A stretch of DNA of 41,546 nt. Source: an uncultured Bacteroidota bacterium. Its GTDB lineage: Bacteria > Bacteroidota > Bacteroidia > Flavobacteriales > Flavobacteriaceae. Positions 8,782-16,983 of this stretch are shown piece after piece. Location: the NCBI GenBank assembly GCA_902560025.1, contig CACEKL010000006.1, forward strand, positions 1-41,546, written 5' to 3'. The notes below the pieces were generated by a model, which had not been told where the DNA came from, did no database searches, and saw only the letters and a list, made by a program, of their open reading frames with translations. Positions within the stretch are counted from its first letter, which is position 1. Each line of letters opens with the position of its first letter. The position numbers and the translations under genes were made by a program.

Positions 8782-10461
8782 ATGAGCGCAAATCAAGAAC
8801 TATTTGAATTCAAATTTTACGAATGGGAAGAAAAGTTTAAAGATAAACCTTACCTAAAACAACCTTTTGGTGATGAATGGGAGGAATATACTTGGGGAGA
8901 GGTTGGTGATATGGCCAGAAGACTTGCTACAGGACTTAGATCTTTAGGTCTCAGAGATGGTGCTCATATTGGAATTTACTCAAAAAACTGTAGAGAATGG
9001 ATAATCTCAGACTTAGCAATTGTTATGGCAGGCTACGTGTCAGTTCCTTTTTTTCCTTCTTTAAATGGAAAGGAGCTATCATATATAATGGAGTATGGTG
9101 ATGTTGACGCACTTTTTTTAGGAAAAATTGAAACATGGGATGAAATTAAAAATGATTTGCCAGATGATATGCCAATGATAACATTCCCACATTATAAGGG
9201 GTGTTCTGAGGTAACAAGAGGCTTTAAGTGGCATGATTTTATAAATAGTCATGACCCAATTCAAAATCCAAATAAACCTAAATTATCAGATCTGTGGACA
9301 ATAATTTTTACATCAGGTACTACTGGTAATGCTAAAGGTGTAATGCTCACTTATCAAGCAATCGACGGTATTAAGGTTGTATTAGATGACCCGAATAATC
9401 CTTTAGGAATAAAACATGATGGAAATAACGATTTTATATCTTATTTACCATTGAATCATATTTTTGAGAGAGTTGTAATTGAATGGTGTTCTTTCAGGTA
9501 TGGAGGTATTATTTCATTCGTAGAATCAATTGATACTTTTGGTACAAATTTAAAAGCTGTTCAGCCGCATGTTTTCGCTGCTGCACCTAGGGTATGGACT
9601 AAGCTGCAAGTAGGAATTCTATCTAAGTTTTCTCAAAAAAAGTTAGATCTTTTACTTAGTATTCCAATATTATCAGGAGTATTTAAAAAGCTGATAAAAA
9701 AAGGACTTGGGTTTACGAGAATTAGGATTGCTGTTTCAGGGTCTGCTCCTATGCCAGTTGAGTTAATTGAGTGGTTTAGAAAAGTTGGAATTTATATAAC
9801 TAATGGGTATGGAATGACAGAGAATTGTGCAATTTGTAGCTCTGTAGATGGTAAGGACTTTGAAAAATTACATACTGTCGGTAAGCCACAAAAAGGAGTT
9901 GATCTAAAAATTGATGAGGAAACTGGTGAAATTTTAATGAAAGGACCTTTTGTGATGACTGGTTATTATAAGAATCAAGAACTAACTGATCAGACACTCA
10001 GAGGTGGTTGGCTTCACACTGGTGATAAAGGATTTTTAGATGATGACAACTATCTTCATATTACTGGAAGGGTTGCAGATAGCTTCAAAACATCAAAAGG
10101 GGAATACATTGAACCATTAACTCTAGAACAATATTTTGTTAATATTAATGAGATAGAAGAAGTTTGTGTTGTTGGACTAGGTATTGCTCAACCAATTTGT
10201 CTTGTTCAATTATCTGATATAGGTAAAAAATCCTCAAAAGAAGATATTTCAGAGATGTTATCAAGTAGGTTAGATGAGGTGAACAGTGAACTTGTAAATT
10301 ATAAGAAGATCTCTACATTAATTATAGTAAAAGATGAATGGACTCAAGAAAACGGTATAGTTGGTCCAACTCAAAAACTAAAAAGAGGAAAAATTCAGGA
10401 TAAATATTCAAGTAACTATCTAAAATGGCATGAATCTGATGAAAAAATCATCTTTGAATAA
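8782..10461 (+). CDS. AMP-dependent (long-chain-type) acyl-CoA ligase
   Basis: This 559-residue adenylate-forming enzyme activates a carboxylic acid to its CoA thioester. Motifs in order are the P-loop TSGTTGNAKGVMLT (177-190), YLPLNHIFERV, GSAPMPVELIEWF, NGYGMTENCA and WLHTGDKGFLDDDNYLHITGR. The segment FKTSKGEYIEP after the hinge places it with the FadD/LACS long-chain group rather than acetyl-CoA synthetases. It is divergent from the SDR-MaoC-ACAD-APH operon and upstream of a TonB receptor and the ETF genes, so it is the likely activation step for whatever that operon degrades. Chain length preference cannot be read here. Confidence 0.92.
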   Translation: MSANQELFEFKFYEWEEKFKDKPYLKQPFGDEWEEYTWGEVGDMARRLATGLRSLGLRDGAHIGIYSKNCREWIISDLAIVMAGYVSVPFFPSLNGKELSYIMEYGDVDALFLGKIETWDEIKNDLPDDMPMITFPHYKGCSEVTRGFKWHDFINSHDPIQNPNKPKLSDLWTIIFTSGTTGNAKGVMLTYQAIDGIKVVLDDPNNPLGIKHDGNNDFISYLPLNHIFERVVIEWCSFRYGGIISFVESIDTFGTNLKAVQPHVFAAAPRVWTKLQVGILSKFSQKKLDLLLSIPILSGVFKKLIKKGLGFTRIRIAVSGSAPMPVELIEWFRKVGIYITNGYGMTENCAICSSVDGKDFEKLHTVGKPQKGVDLKIDEETGEILMKGPFVMTGYYKNQELTDQTLRGGWLHTGDKGFLDDDNYLHITGRVADSFKTSKGEYIEPLTLEQYFVNINEIEEVCVVGLGIAQPICLVQLSDIGKKSSKEDISEMLSSRLDEVNSELVNYKKISTLIIVKDEWTQENGIVGPTQKLKRGKIQDKYSSNYLKWHESDEKIIFE

Positions 10462-10523
10462 CCCCATTTTTTAGTATATAAAACTTTTCAAAATAACTGC
10501 TAGCTAAATTTTCTATTTGTCAG

Positions 10524-10652
10524 ATGGAAAAATTTATATTAACTTCAACTTTAAATCAGATTAAGTTTAGTAGTGGGACATTCAAAAAATCAACAATTCC
10601 CAACACTTTTCTTGTCTTAAAAACAAATAAACTAGTTAGACTTAAGAATTAA
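10524..10652 (+). CDS. Possible 42-residue small protein (weak)
   Basis: An ATG frame in the 217-base gap between the ligase and the TonB receptor encodes a basic 42-residue peptide starting MEKFILTSTLNQIKF and ending TNKLVRLKN. It ends 26 bases before the receptor start. I recognise no family, and a frame of this length can occur by chance in AT-rich DNA. The rest of the gap shows no terminator or exact promoter motif. Confidence 0.15.
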   Translation: MEKFILTSTLNQIKFSSGTFKKSTIPNTFLVLKTNKLVRLKN

Positions 10653-10678
10653 CTTTCGTATAACAAAACCTAATTAAT

Positions 10679-13600
10679 ATGAAAAATCTTTTAAATAAGT
10701 ATTATTTAGCCTTTATGGCTGTAATTCTATTTGGTAGCGTTTATTCTCAAACTCAAATATCTGGTTCAGTAGGTGACTCAGAGACTATGAGTGGTATACC
10801 AGGAGTAAATGTTATCATTGATGGAACAAATATTGGGACTGTGACTGATTTTGATGGGAACTTCTCATTGAATACAAGTCAAGATCTTCCATTGACAATT
10901 GTTATTAGCTATGTAGGATATAGCGCAGAACGTGTTGAAGTAACCTCAGCTAATCAAGATATTAGCATAATGTTATCAGCAGGGCAAAACCTTGAAGAAG
11001 TTGTTATTTCAGCTTCTAGGCGTGCTCAAAAAGTAACTGATGCACCTGCCTCTGTGAGTGTGATTTCTACAAGACAGATTGAGAATTCGCCTCAGATAGC
11101 AGAGCCAACTAGACTACTTGTATCTGTACCTGGTGTTCAAATTCAACAACAATCAGCTAATACAATAAACCTTGAAATGAGAGCAGGATCTGGGACATTT
11201 GGTACTTCAACATTTATTATGCAAGACAATAGATCTCTTATTACTCCTGCTGCTGGAACTTACTTTAGTTTTCAACAGGGACTATCTAATTTAGACCTTG
11301 CATCTGTTGAAGTTGTAAGAGGTGCGGCTGGTGTTTTATATGGGCCTGGTGTTACTTCTGGTGTAGTCCACTTTAGAACTAAAAGTCCTATCGATTATAC
11401 TGGTAATTCAGCTTCTATATGGGCTGGAGAATTAAATACTGTTGGTTCTGAATTTAGAATTGCTCGAGCAAATGATGACAAGACTTTTGGATGGAAAATT
11501 AATGCTAGAATTAATTCTGGTAATGACTTCGTTTATGATGATGAATCAGAACTTTCTGCTGCTGGAATTCCTATGAATAATATAATTCGTCAACCTGTAA
11601 TAACTAACGATTATGTTGATGTAGTTGCATCACAAAATGGTACTGTATTATACGATTTTGAAGAAGGCAATTCTATTATTAGTTCCTATGATAACTTAAG
11701 CTTAAATACAACTTTAGAATGGAGACCTTCTGATGAGACAAATTATACAGTAAGCGGTGGAATAAATTCTGGAAGTGGTTTGTTTTGGCAAAATCTAGGT
11801 ATTGGATATGCTGATGGGAATACATATTGGGGACAAGCACAGGCTACTATGGGTAATTGGTATGCTCAAGCATTTATTGATCATCAAGATGGTGGAGGTT
11901 TAGATAACCCAACGTTTTTATATGGATCAGGTCTAAGACAAGTTGCTAAAAGAACAAATATAGAGGCACAACTTCAATATAATTTTGATATACCTTGGCT
12001 ATTTGATTCTGAATGGACAGCTGGTTGGGATTACAGAAATACAATTTCTGATTCTGAACATACTTTATGGGGAAGAAACGAGGACTCTGATGACTACATT
12101 ACAAATGGTATCTATGGTCAAGGAACTTTAAAATTGGGTGACAAGATGGATTTAGTTGTTGCAGGTAGATATGATCAGGCAAGTTTTATAAGTGCAGGTG
12201 AATTTGCTCCAAGAGCAACACTTGTATATAAGCCATCTGAAAAAACAACATGGAGAGCTGGATACAACAAGGCATTAACAAGTTCTACTGCCTTAGTTAA
12301 TTTTATTGATTTTCCAGTAGCTGTTGCAGTTCCAGGAGTATTAGATATTTGGCTAAGTGGTAATAATAATAACCATTATTTTGGTGATCCTTCTGCTCAA
12401 ATGATTGATCTTGCTGGTTTACCAGTTGATGTTCCTCTTAGTGCTGCTGGTGGTGGTTTACCACTTGCAATTCCATATGGATCAGTTGCTTCTGCTTCAT
12501 GGGCTGCTCTATTTGCAGGAGCTCCCAGTCTTCAGCCATTGCTTTCTCCTTGGATAGCTCAATATGCTGGACCATCAGGTGGAACTGGTACTTTAAGGGG
12601 TTATGATTTTTTCCAGCCTACAAGAAGTACAGGTAATACTGATACAAGAGGTCCTCAGTTTCAGTCAGTTGAAAATTTTGAATTAGGATTTACATCTGTG
12701 ATTGGTGATAAACTTAGAATTTCTGCTGATTTATATTCTTATGTTAACACAGGATTTACTCAGTTTACAACTGTTGGTGATACCTATGCATTAGTTGGCT
12801 CAGATGTTCCAGGAGATCTTGCTGCTGCTGTAGTATCAGATGCTACTGCATATGTTACTAGTGCTATAACTGCTGTTACAACTCAGACTTACCAGGGTGT
12901 AGCTGCACAATTTGGATTACCATTTAGCGTTGTCGCATCTGGAGCTCTTGCAGCTCAAGGTGTCCCTGCACTTCAAACTGCAATTGCTGGAGGGGTTGCA
13001 CAAACATTAGGTGGAATTAACCAGGCAATGCAAGGAGGTGGTCAAGGTTTTGTTGGTCAATTAGGTCCTTTATTTGGAGCAATAGGTGCTGTTGAATCAT
13101 CTTTAATGCCAACTGGTGACGGTACTACTCATATTCCAGCTGGATATCGAACTCAAGGAGATGCTAAAAGATCACATTTTGGTGGTGACTTTTCAGCTGA
13201 TTATTTTGCAAATCCAGATCTTAGAATATGGGCTAATGCTTCCTGGTTAAGTCAAAACGAGTGGATTCCTGGAGAGGACAATGATGATGGATTAGAATTC
13301 ACTTCATATTTGAATGCGCCTGCATGGAAATATAGATTAGGTGTTGACTATACTCCGTTATCTGGGTTTAATTTTGCAATTTCATTTCAACATGATGACA
13401 AGTTTCAGTCTCAACAGGCATTCTGGAGTGGACTTGTTGAAACTAAAAATCTAGTTGATATGAGTATTGGTTACAGATTCTCTCCTAATTTCAGACTAGA
13501 TATTTCAGGGACTAATATAACTGACAGTAAGTATAGAACATTCCCTAATATGCCTGAAATTAGAAGAAGAGTTCTTGGTAAAGTAACTTTTAACTTCTAA
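10679..13600 (+). CDS. TonB-dependent outer-membrane receptor with carboxypeptidase-like N-terminal domain; possible lipid uptake
   Basis: This 973-residue protein has a signal peptide ending near VYSQ, a CarboxypepD_reg-like domain (about 26-105, GVNVIIDGTNIGTVTDFDGNF), a plug domain beginning around EEVVISASRRAQKVTDAPAS, and a 22-strand-type barrel ending in the outer-membrane signature VTFNF. The barrel carries two long segments rich in Ala, Gly, Val and Leu (about residues 540-650 and 698-824), unusually hydrophobic for surface loops. It sits between an acyl-CoA ligase and the HMG-CoA synthase/ETF genes, which suggests import of a fatty-acid-like or other hydrophobic nutrient; that substrate is inference. 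A strong terminator follows. Confidence 0.93.
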   Translation: MKNLLNKYYLAFMAVILFGSVYSQTQISGSVGDSETMSGIPGVNVIIDGTNIGTVTDFDGNFSLNTSQDLPLTIVISYVGYSAERVEVTSANQDISIMLSAGQNLEEVVISASRRAQKVTDAPASVSVISTRQIENSPQIAEPTRLLVSVPGVQIQQQSANTINLEMRAGSGTFGTSTFIMQDNRSLITPAAGTYFSFQQGLSNLDLASVEVVRGAAGVLYGPGVTSGVVHFRTKSPIDYTGNSASIWAGELNTVGSEFRIARANDDKTFGWKINARINSGNDFVYDDESELSAAGIPMNNIIRQPVITNDYVDVVASQNGTVLYDFEEGNSIISSYDNLSLNTTLEWRPSDETNYTVSGGINSGSGLFWQNLGIGYADGNTYWGQAQATMGNWYAQAFIDHQDGGGLDNPTFLYGSGLRQVAKRTNIEAQLQYNFDIPWLFDSEWTAGWDYRNTISDSEHTLWGRNEDSDDYITNGIYGQGTLKLGDKMDLVVAGRYDQASFISAGEFAPRATLVYKPSEKTTWRAGYNKALTSSTALVNFIDFPVAVAVPGVLDIWLSGNNNNHYFGDPSAQMIDLAGLPVDVPLSAAGGGLPLAIPYGSVASASWAALFAGAPSLQPLLSPWIAQYAGPSGGTGTLRGYDFFQPTRSTGNTDTRGPQFQSVENFELGFTSVIGDKLRISADLYSYVNTGFTQFTTVGDTYALVGSDVPGDLAAAVVSDATAYVTSAITAVTTQTYQGVAAQFGLPFSVVASGALAAQGVPALQTAIAGGVAQTLGGINQAMQGGGQGFVGQLGPLFGAIGAVESSLMPTGDGTTHIPAGYRTQGDAKRSHFGGDFSADYFANPDLRIWANASWLSQNEWIPGEDNDDGLEFTSYLNAPAWKYRLGVDYTPLSGFNFAISFQHDDKFQSQQAFWSGLVETKNLVDMSIGYRFSPNFRLDISGTNITDSKYRTFPNMPEIRRRVLGKVTFNF

Positions 13601-13620
13601 TTAATCATAATTTTATCATA

Positions 13621-13650
13621 AAAAGAGCAACTTTGGTTGCTCTTTTTTTT
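13621..13650 (+). terminator. Intrinsic terminator after the TonB receptor
   Basis: AAAAGAGCAAC (13621-13631) pairs with GTTGCTCTTTT (13636-13646) around a TTTG loop, followed by more T residues. The end of its T-run overlaps the candidate -33 element of the next promoter. Confidence 0.93.
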
Positions 13651-13678
13651 TGGATAAACTTTTATGTAACTATATTTG
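13649..13678 (+). promoter_or_regulatory. Promoter of the HMG-CoA synthase-ETF operon
   Basis: TTTG (13649-13652) and TATATTTG (13671-13678) match the Bacteroidota -33 and -7 elements with an 18-base spacer, within the reported range. Transcription would start about 10-13 bases before the ATG at 13695. It is the best two-part promoter match I found in the window. Confidence 0.7.
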
Positions 13679-13694
13679 AAGGACAGCGTTATCA

Positions 13695-15137
13695 ATGAAA
13701 AAAGTAGGTATTGACTCTATATCATATTATGTTCCATCTCTTTATGTAGATATTGAGGAATTGGCTGAGAAAAGAGATATTCCAGCCGAAAAGCTAGTCA
13801 ATGGATTAGGGCTAAAAAAGATGGCTACTCCTGATTATGATGAGGACGCTGCATCCATTGCTGCAAATTCACTTTTTAGACTGATTTCGGAAAACAATAT
13901 TAATCCTAAAGAAATTGGAAGAGTTTATCTAGGAACAGAGAGTGGTGTTGACTCCTCAAAACCAACATCATCTTATGTTGTTGAAATTCTTGAAGAAGTA
14001 TTTAAGGATAAATATGGGGAAAGATGTTTTATGAACTGTGATATTGTTGATCTAACATTTGCTTGTGCAGGAGCTGTAGATGCGCTTCAAAACTGTTGCG
14101 ATTGGGTTAGAAATGGTGACAGCAGAAAAGCAGTTGTTATAGCGTCAGATATAGCGAAATACGAACTTAACTCAACTGGAGAATATACTCAAGGTGCTGG
14201 TTCAGTATCAATGCTTATTTGTGAAGAACCATCCATTATTTCATTTAATGGTTCATGGGGAGTGTCTACAAAAGGTATTGGTGACTTTTTTAAGCCTAGA
14301 AGACAATATAAAAAAACTAATATTTTAATAGAGGCAGCAAAAATTCTAAATAAAGAAGTATCCCAAGAAGAAGCGGAAGTATTATTAGAAAGTTCTCAAT
14401 CAAAATTCTGGTCTGATACAAATGATATCATTGAAGTATATAAGGAGGAGCCTATTTTTGAAGGTCAGTTTTCTAATGAGAGTTACAAGGCGAGAGTTTA
14501 TGAAGCAATTGAAGATTTCAATAATCAAAATGAAAGAAATATTTTAAAAGAATGGGAAAATATAATTTTTCATCTTCCATATGCATACCATGGTAGAAGA
14601 ATGATTACTGACAAATGGATAGACTGGATGGAAAAAAATGGAGATTCTGAGCTTATATACTCCGAAGTAGGTAATCCTAAGTCTGAGATAGATAAAGATT
14701 GGGTAAAAAAAGTTTCAAAATCTAGTGTTTATAAAAATTTTGTTGAGCAAAAGATTGCTCCTGGCGAAAAGGCATCCTCTGAAATTGGAAATATGTATAC
14801 CGCCTCAATTTTTATGTCTTTAATTAGTTCCCTGGTTGAAGCATCGTCAAATGATAGTGAATTTGCTAATAAGAAGATTGGGTTTATCAGTTATGGTAGC
14901 GGTTCTAAAGCAAAGATTTTTGAAGGTACTGTGCAAACTAATTGGAAGGATAAAATTGGAAAAATTAAACTTTTTCAAAACCTAGATTCTAGAAAAAAGA
15001 TTAGCATAGATACCTATGAGCAACTTCACAAAAGAAAGGTTTCATCAAATATTAATAACAACCAAGGAATTATCAAGTTGAAGAATATTGACAAGGGTGA
15101 GTTTACTGAGGGTCTTAGAAACTATTTTAAATATTGA
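13695..15137 (+). CDS. mvaS: Hydroxymethylglutaryl-CoA synthase
   Basis: This 480-residue thiolase-fold enzyme condenses acetyl-CoA with acetoacetyl-CoA to HMG-CoA. The N-terminus KVGIDSISYYVPSLYVDI is typical of the family. The general-base glutamate lies in LGTESGVD (E82), the catalytic cysteine in DLTFACAGA (C124), and the histidine region in FHLPYAYHGRRM (about 290-301). The direct role is the mevalonate route to isoprenoids; a role in acetoacetyl-CoA or leucine metabolism is possible because it heads a unit with the ETF genes, 7 bases before etfB. The start is the first ATG after an exact -7 element. Confidence 0.9.
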   Translation: MKKVGIDSISYYVPSLYVDIEELAEKRDIPAEKLVNGLGLKKMATPDYDEDAASIAANSLFRLISENNINPKEIGRVYLGTESGVDSSKPTSSYVVEILEEVFKDKYGERCFMNCDIVDLTFACAGAVDALQNCCDWVRNGDSRKAVVIASDIAKYELNSTGEYTQGAGSVSMLICEEPSIISFNGSWGVSTKGIGDFFKPRRQYKKTNILIEAAKILNKEVSQEEAEVLLESSQSKFWSDTNDIIEVYKEEPIFEGQFSNESYKARVYEAIEDFNNQNERNILKEWENIIFHLPYAYHGRRMITDKWIDWMEKNGDSELIYSEVGNPKSEIDKDWVKKVSKSSVYKNFVEQKIAPGEKASSEIGNMYTASIFMSLISSLVEASSNDSEFANKKIGFISYGSGSKAKIFEGTVQTNWKDKIGKIKLFQNLDSRKKISIDTYEQLHKRKVSSNINNNQGIIKLKNIDKGEFTEGLRNYFKY

Positions 15138-15144
15138 TTGAGAT

Positions 15145-15891
15145 ATGAATATATTAGTTTGTATTAGTAATGTCCCTGACACTACCTCAAAGATTAATTT
15201 TACTGACAGTGACTCTAAGTTTGATAAAAATGGAGTCCAATTTATAATCAACCCTAATGATGAGTTCGGTTTAACAAAAGCTGTATGGATGAAAGACTCA
15301 AACAATGCATCAGTTACTGTGCTTACTGTAGGTGATTCCTCTGCTGAAGCTATCTTAAGAAAATGTCTGGCAATTGGAGCTGACAAAGCAATAAGAATAG
15401 ACTGTGAAGCAATAGACGCTTATTCTGTTGCTAAAGAAATTGTTTCTCATTGTGAGAGTGTTAAATACGATTTAATAATATGTGGTCGTGAGTCTATTGA
15501 TTATAATGGTGGTCTTGTGCCAGGTTTACTAGCTGGATATTTAAATTATAATTTTATTACTAATTGTGTGAGTCTAGAAGTTGAATCTGAAAAAGCAAAA
15601 TGTGCTAGAGAGATTTCTGGTGGAACAGAATATAGTGAATGTGATCTTCCTTTAGTTATCGGTGCTCAAAAAGGATTGGTTGAGGAAAGTGATTTAATAA
15701 TTCCTAACATGAGAGGTATCATGATGGCTCGTCAAAAACCATTAGATGTAAATAAAGCCCAAAACATAAATAGTAGAGCTATTGATAAGAAGTTCTTTAA
15801 ACCTGAAGAAAAAAGTGAAGTTAAATTGGTAAAATCAGATGAACTTGATAAGTTAATTGATTTACTAGAGAATGAAGCAAAAGTAATTTAG
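15145..15891 (+). CDS. etfB: Electron transfer flavoprotein beta subunit
   Basis: This 248-residue subunit binds AMP and pairs with EtfA to accept electrons from acyl-CoA dehydrogenases. It opens with MNILVCISNVPDTT, then has INPNDEFGLTKAV, the LAIGADKAIRI segment, DLIICGRESIDYNGG and GLLAGYLNY, all in the family order, followed by PLVIGAQKGLVEE and a basic MMARQKPL. It lies 7 bases after HMG-CoA synthase and 4 bases before etfA, so the three genes are one transcript. Its natural local partner is the acyl-CoA dehydrogenase encoded at 6115-7296. Confidence 0.94.
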   Translation: MNILVCISNVPDTTSKINFTDSDSKFDKNGVQFIINPNDEFGLTKAVWMKDSNNASVTVLTVGDSSAEAILRKCLAIGADKAIRIDCEAIDAYSVAKEIVSHCESVKYDLIICGRESIDYNGGLVPGLLAGYLNYNFITNCVSLEVESEKAKCAREISGGTEYSECDLPLVIGAQKGLVEESDLIIPNMRGIMMARQKPLDVNKAQNINSRAIDKKFFKPEEKSEVKLVKSDELDKLIDLLENEAKVI

Positions 15892-15895
15892 AAAT

Positions 15896-16846
15896 ATGTC
15901 GGTATTAGTATACTCAGAATCTGAAAACGGTAAATTAAAAAAATCATCATTTGAGACTGCATCATATGGAAAGGCTCTAGCGGAAAAATTAGGATCTAAG
16001 CTCATATGTGTAAGTTTTAATTGTTCTGATTCAGAATTATTAAATAAATATGGAGCAGATAAAATAATTCATGTTGAGAGTAGTAGCCTAAAGGAATTTA
16101 CTGCTAAGACATACTCTCATGCATTATCGCAAGTTATTGAAAATGAAGATGTTTCAGTAGTCATACTTTCTTCATCCGCGGACGCAAAGTATCTTGGTGC
16201 TTACCTGGCTGGAATTACAGACTCTTCATATGTATCAAATGTTGTTGAGCTTCCAGAAAGTTTAAACCCATTTATTGTTAAAAGAAGTTGTTTCACAAAT
16301 AAGGCATTTTCTTCTACAGAGATTAATGGTGGTTTAAAAATTATAAGTATTTCATCAAATTCATATGGGATAGAGGAAAACAATGGTGATGGAATTATAG
16401 AGAATTTAGATTTAAATGAAGTGAGTACAACATTTAAGGTATCAAATGTAGAGAAGCAAAGCGGTAAAGTAACAATAGCTGATGCTGATATTGTAGTATC
16501 AGCTGGAAGAGGTCTTAAAGGACCTGAAAATTGGCATATGATTGAGGAATTAGCAGATGTTCTTGGAGCTGCAACAGCATGTTCAAAACCTGTTTCTGAT
16601 ATGGGATGGAGACCACATAGTGAACACGTAGGACAAACCGGTAAGCCTGTAGCATCTAATCTATATATAGCAATTGGAATATCTGGTGCAATTCAGCATC
16701 TTGCTGGCATAAACTCTTCAAAAGTAAAAGTGGTAATTAATAATGATCCTGAAGCTCCATTTTTTAAGGCTGCTGATTATGGTGTTGTTGGTGATGCTTT
16801 TGATGTTATTCCTGAGTTAATCAATAAACTTAAGGCCAGACAATAG
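15896..16846 (+). CDS. etfA: Electron transfer flavoprotein alpha subunit
   Basis: This 316-residue subunit carries the FAD. The N-terminal domain (about 1-185) has the alpha/beta fold shared with EtfB. The C-terminal FAD domain shows SAGRGLKGPENW, CSKPVSDMGW, VGQTGKPVASNLYIAIGISG and INNDPEAPFF, all expected FAD contacts. It hands electrons from acyl-CoA dehydrogenases to the quinone pool through ETF:quinone oxidoreductase, which is not encoded in this window. No GC-rich terminator follows; the 137-base AT-rich gap after it holds only the palindrome CTTATAATTATAAG (16883-16896), which may serve both convergent units. Confidence 0.95.
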   Translation: MSVLVYSESENGKLKKSSFETASYGKALAEKLGSKLICVSFNCSDSELLNKYGADKIIHVESSSLKEFTAKTYSHALSQVIENEDVSVVILSSSADAKYLGAYLAGITDSSYVSNVVELPESLNPFIVKRSCFTNKAFSSTEINGGLKIISISSNSYGIEENNGDGIIENLDLNEVSTTFKVSNVEKQSGKVTIADADIVVSAGRGLKGPENWHMIEELADVLGAATACSKPVSDMGWRPHSEHVGQTGKPVASNLYIAIGISGAIQHLAGINSSKVKVVINNDPEAPFFKAADYGVVGDAFDVIPELINKLKARQ

Positions 16847-16983
16847 TTTATTCTGATTAAATATTTTATTTAATAATTTTTTCTTATAATTATAAGTATA
16901 ATTTTTTAAAAAAATATAAATTTATAGTAGTTATTATTACATTATAAGTTTTAACTATCAAAAAAAACATACTATAATATATA

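Noticed and set aside
16883..16896. Perfect palindrome CTTATAATTATAAG between etfA and the DUF4270 gene
   Set aside because: It could be a weak bidirectional terminator, but it is almost all A/T and cannot be told from chance.
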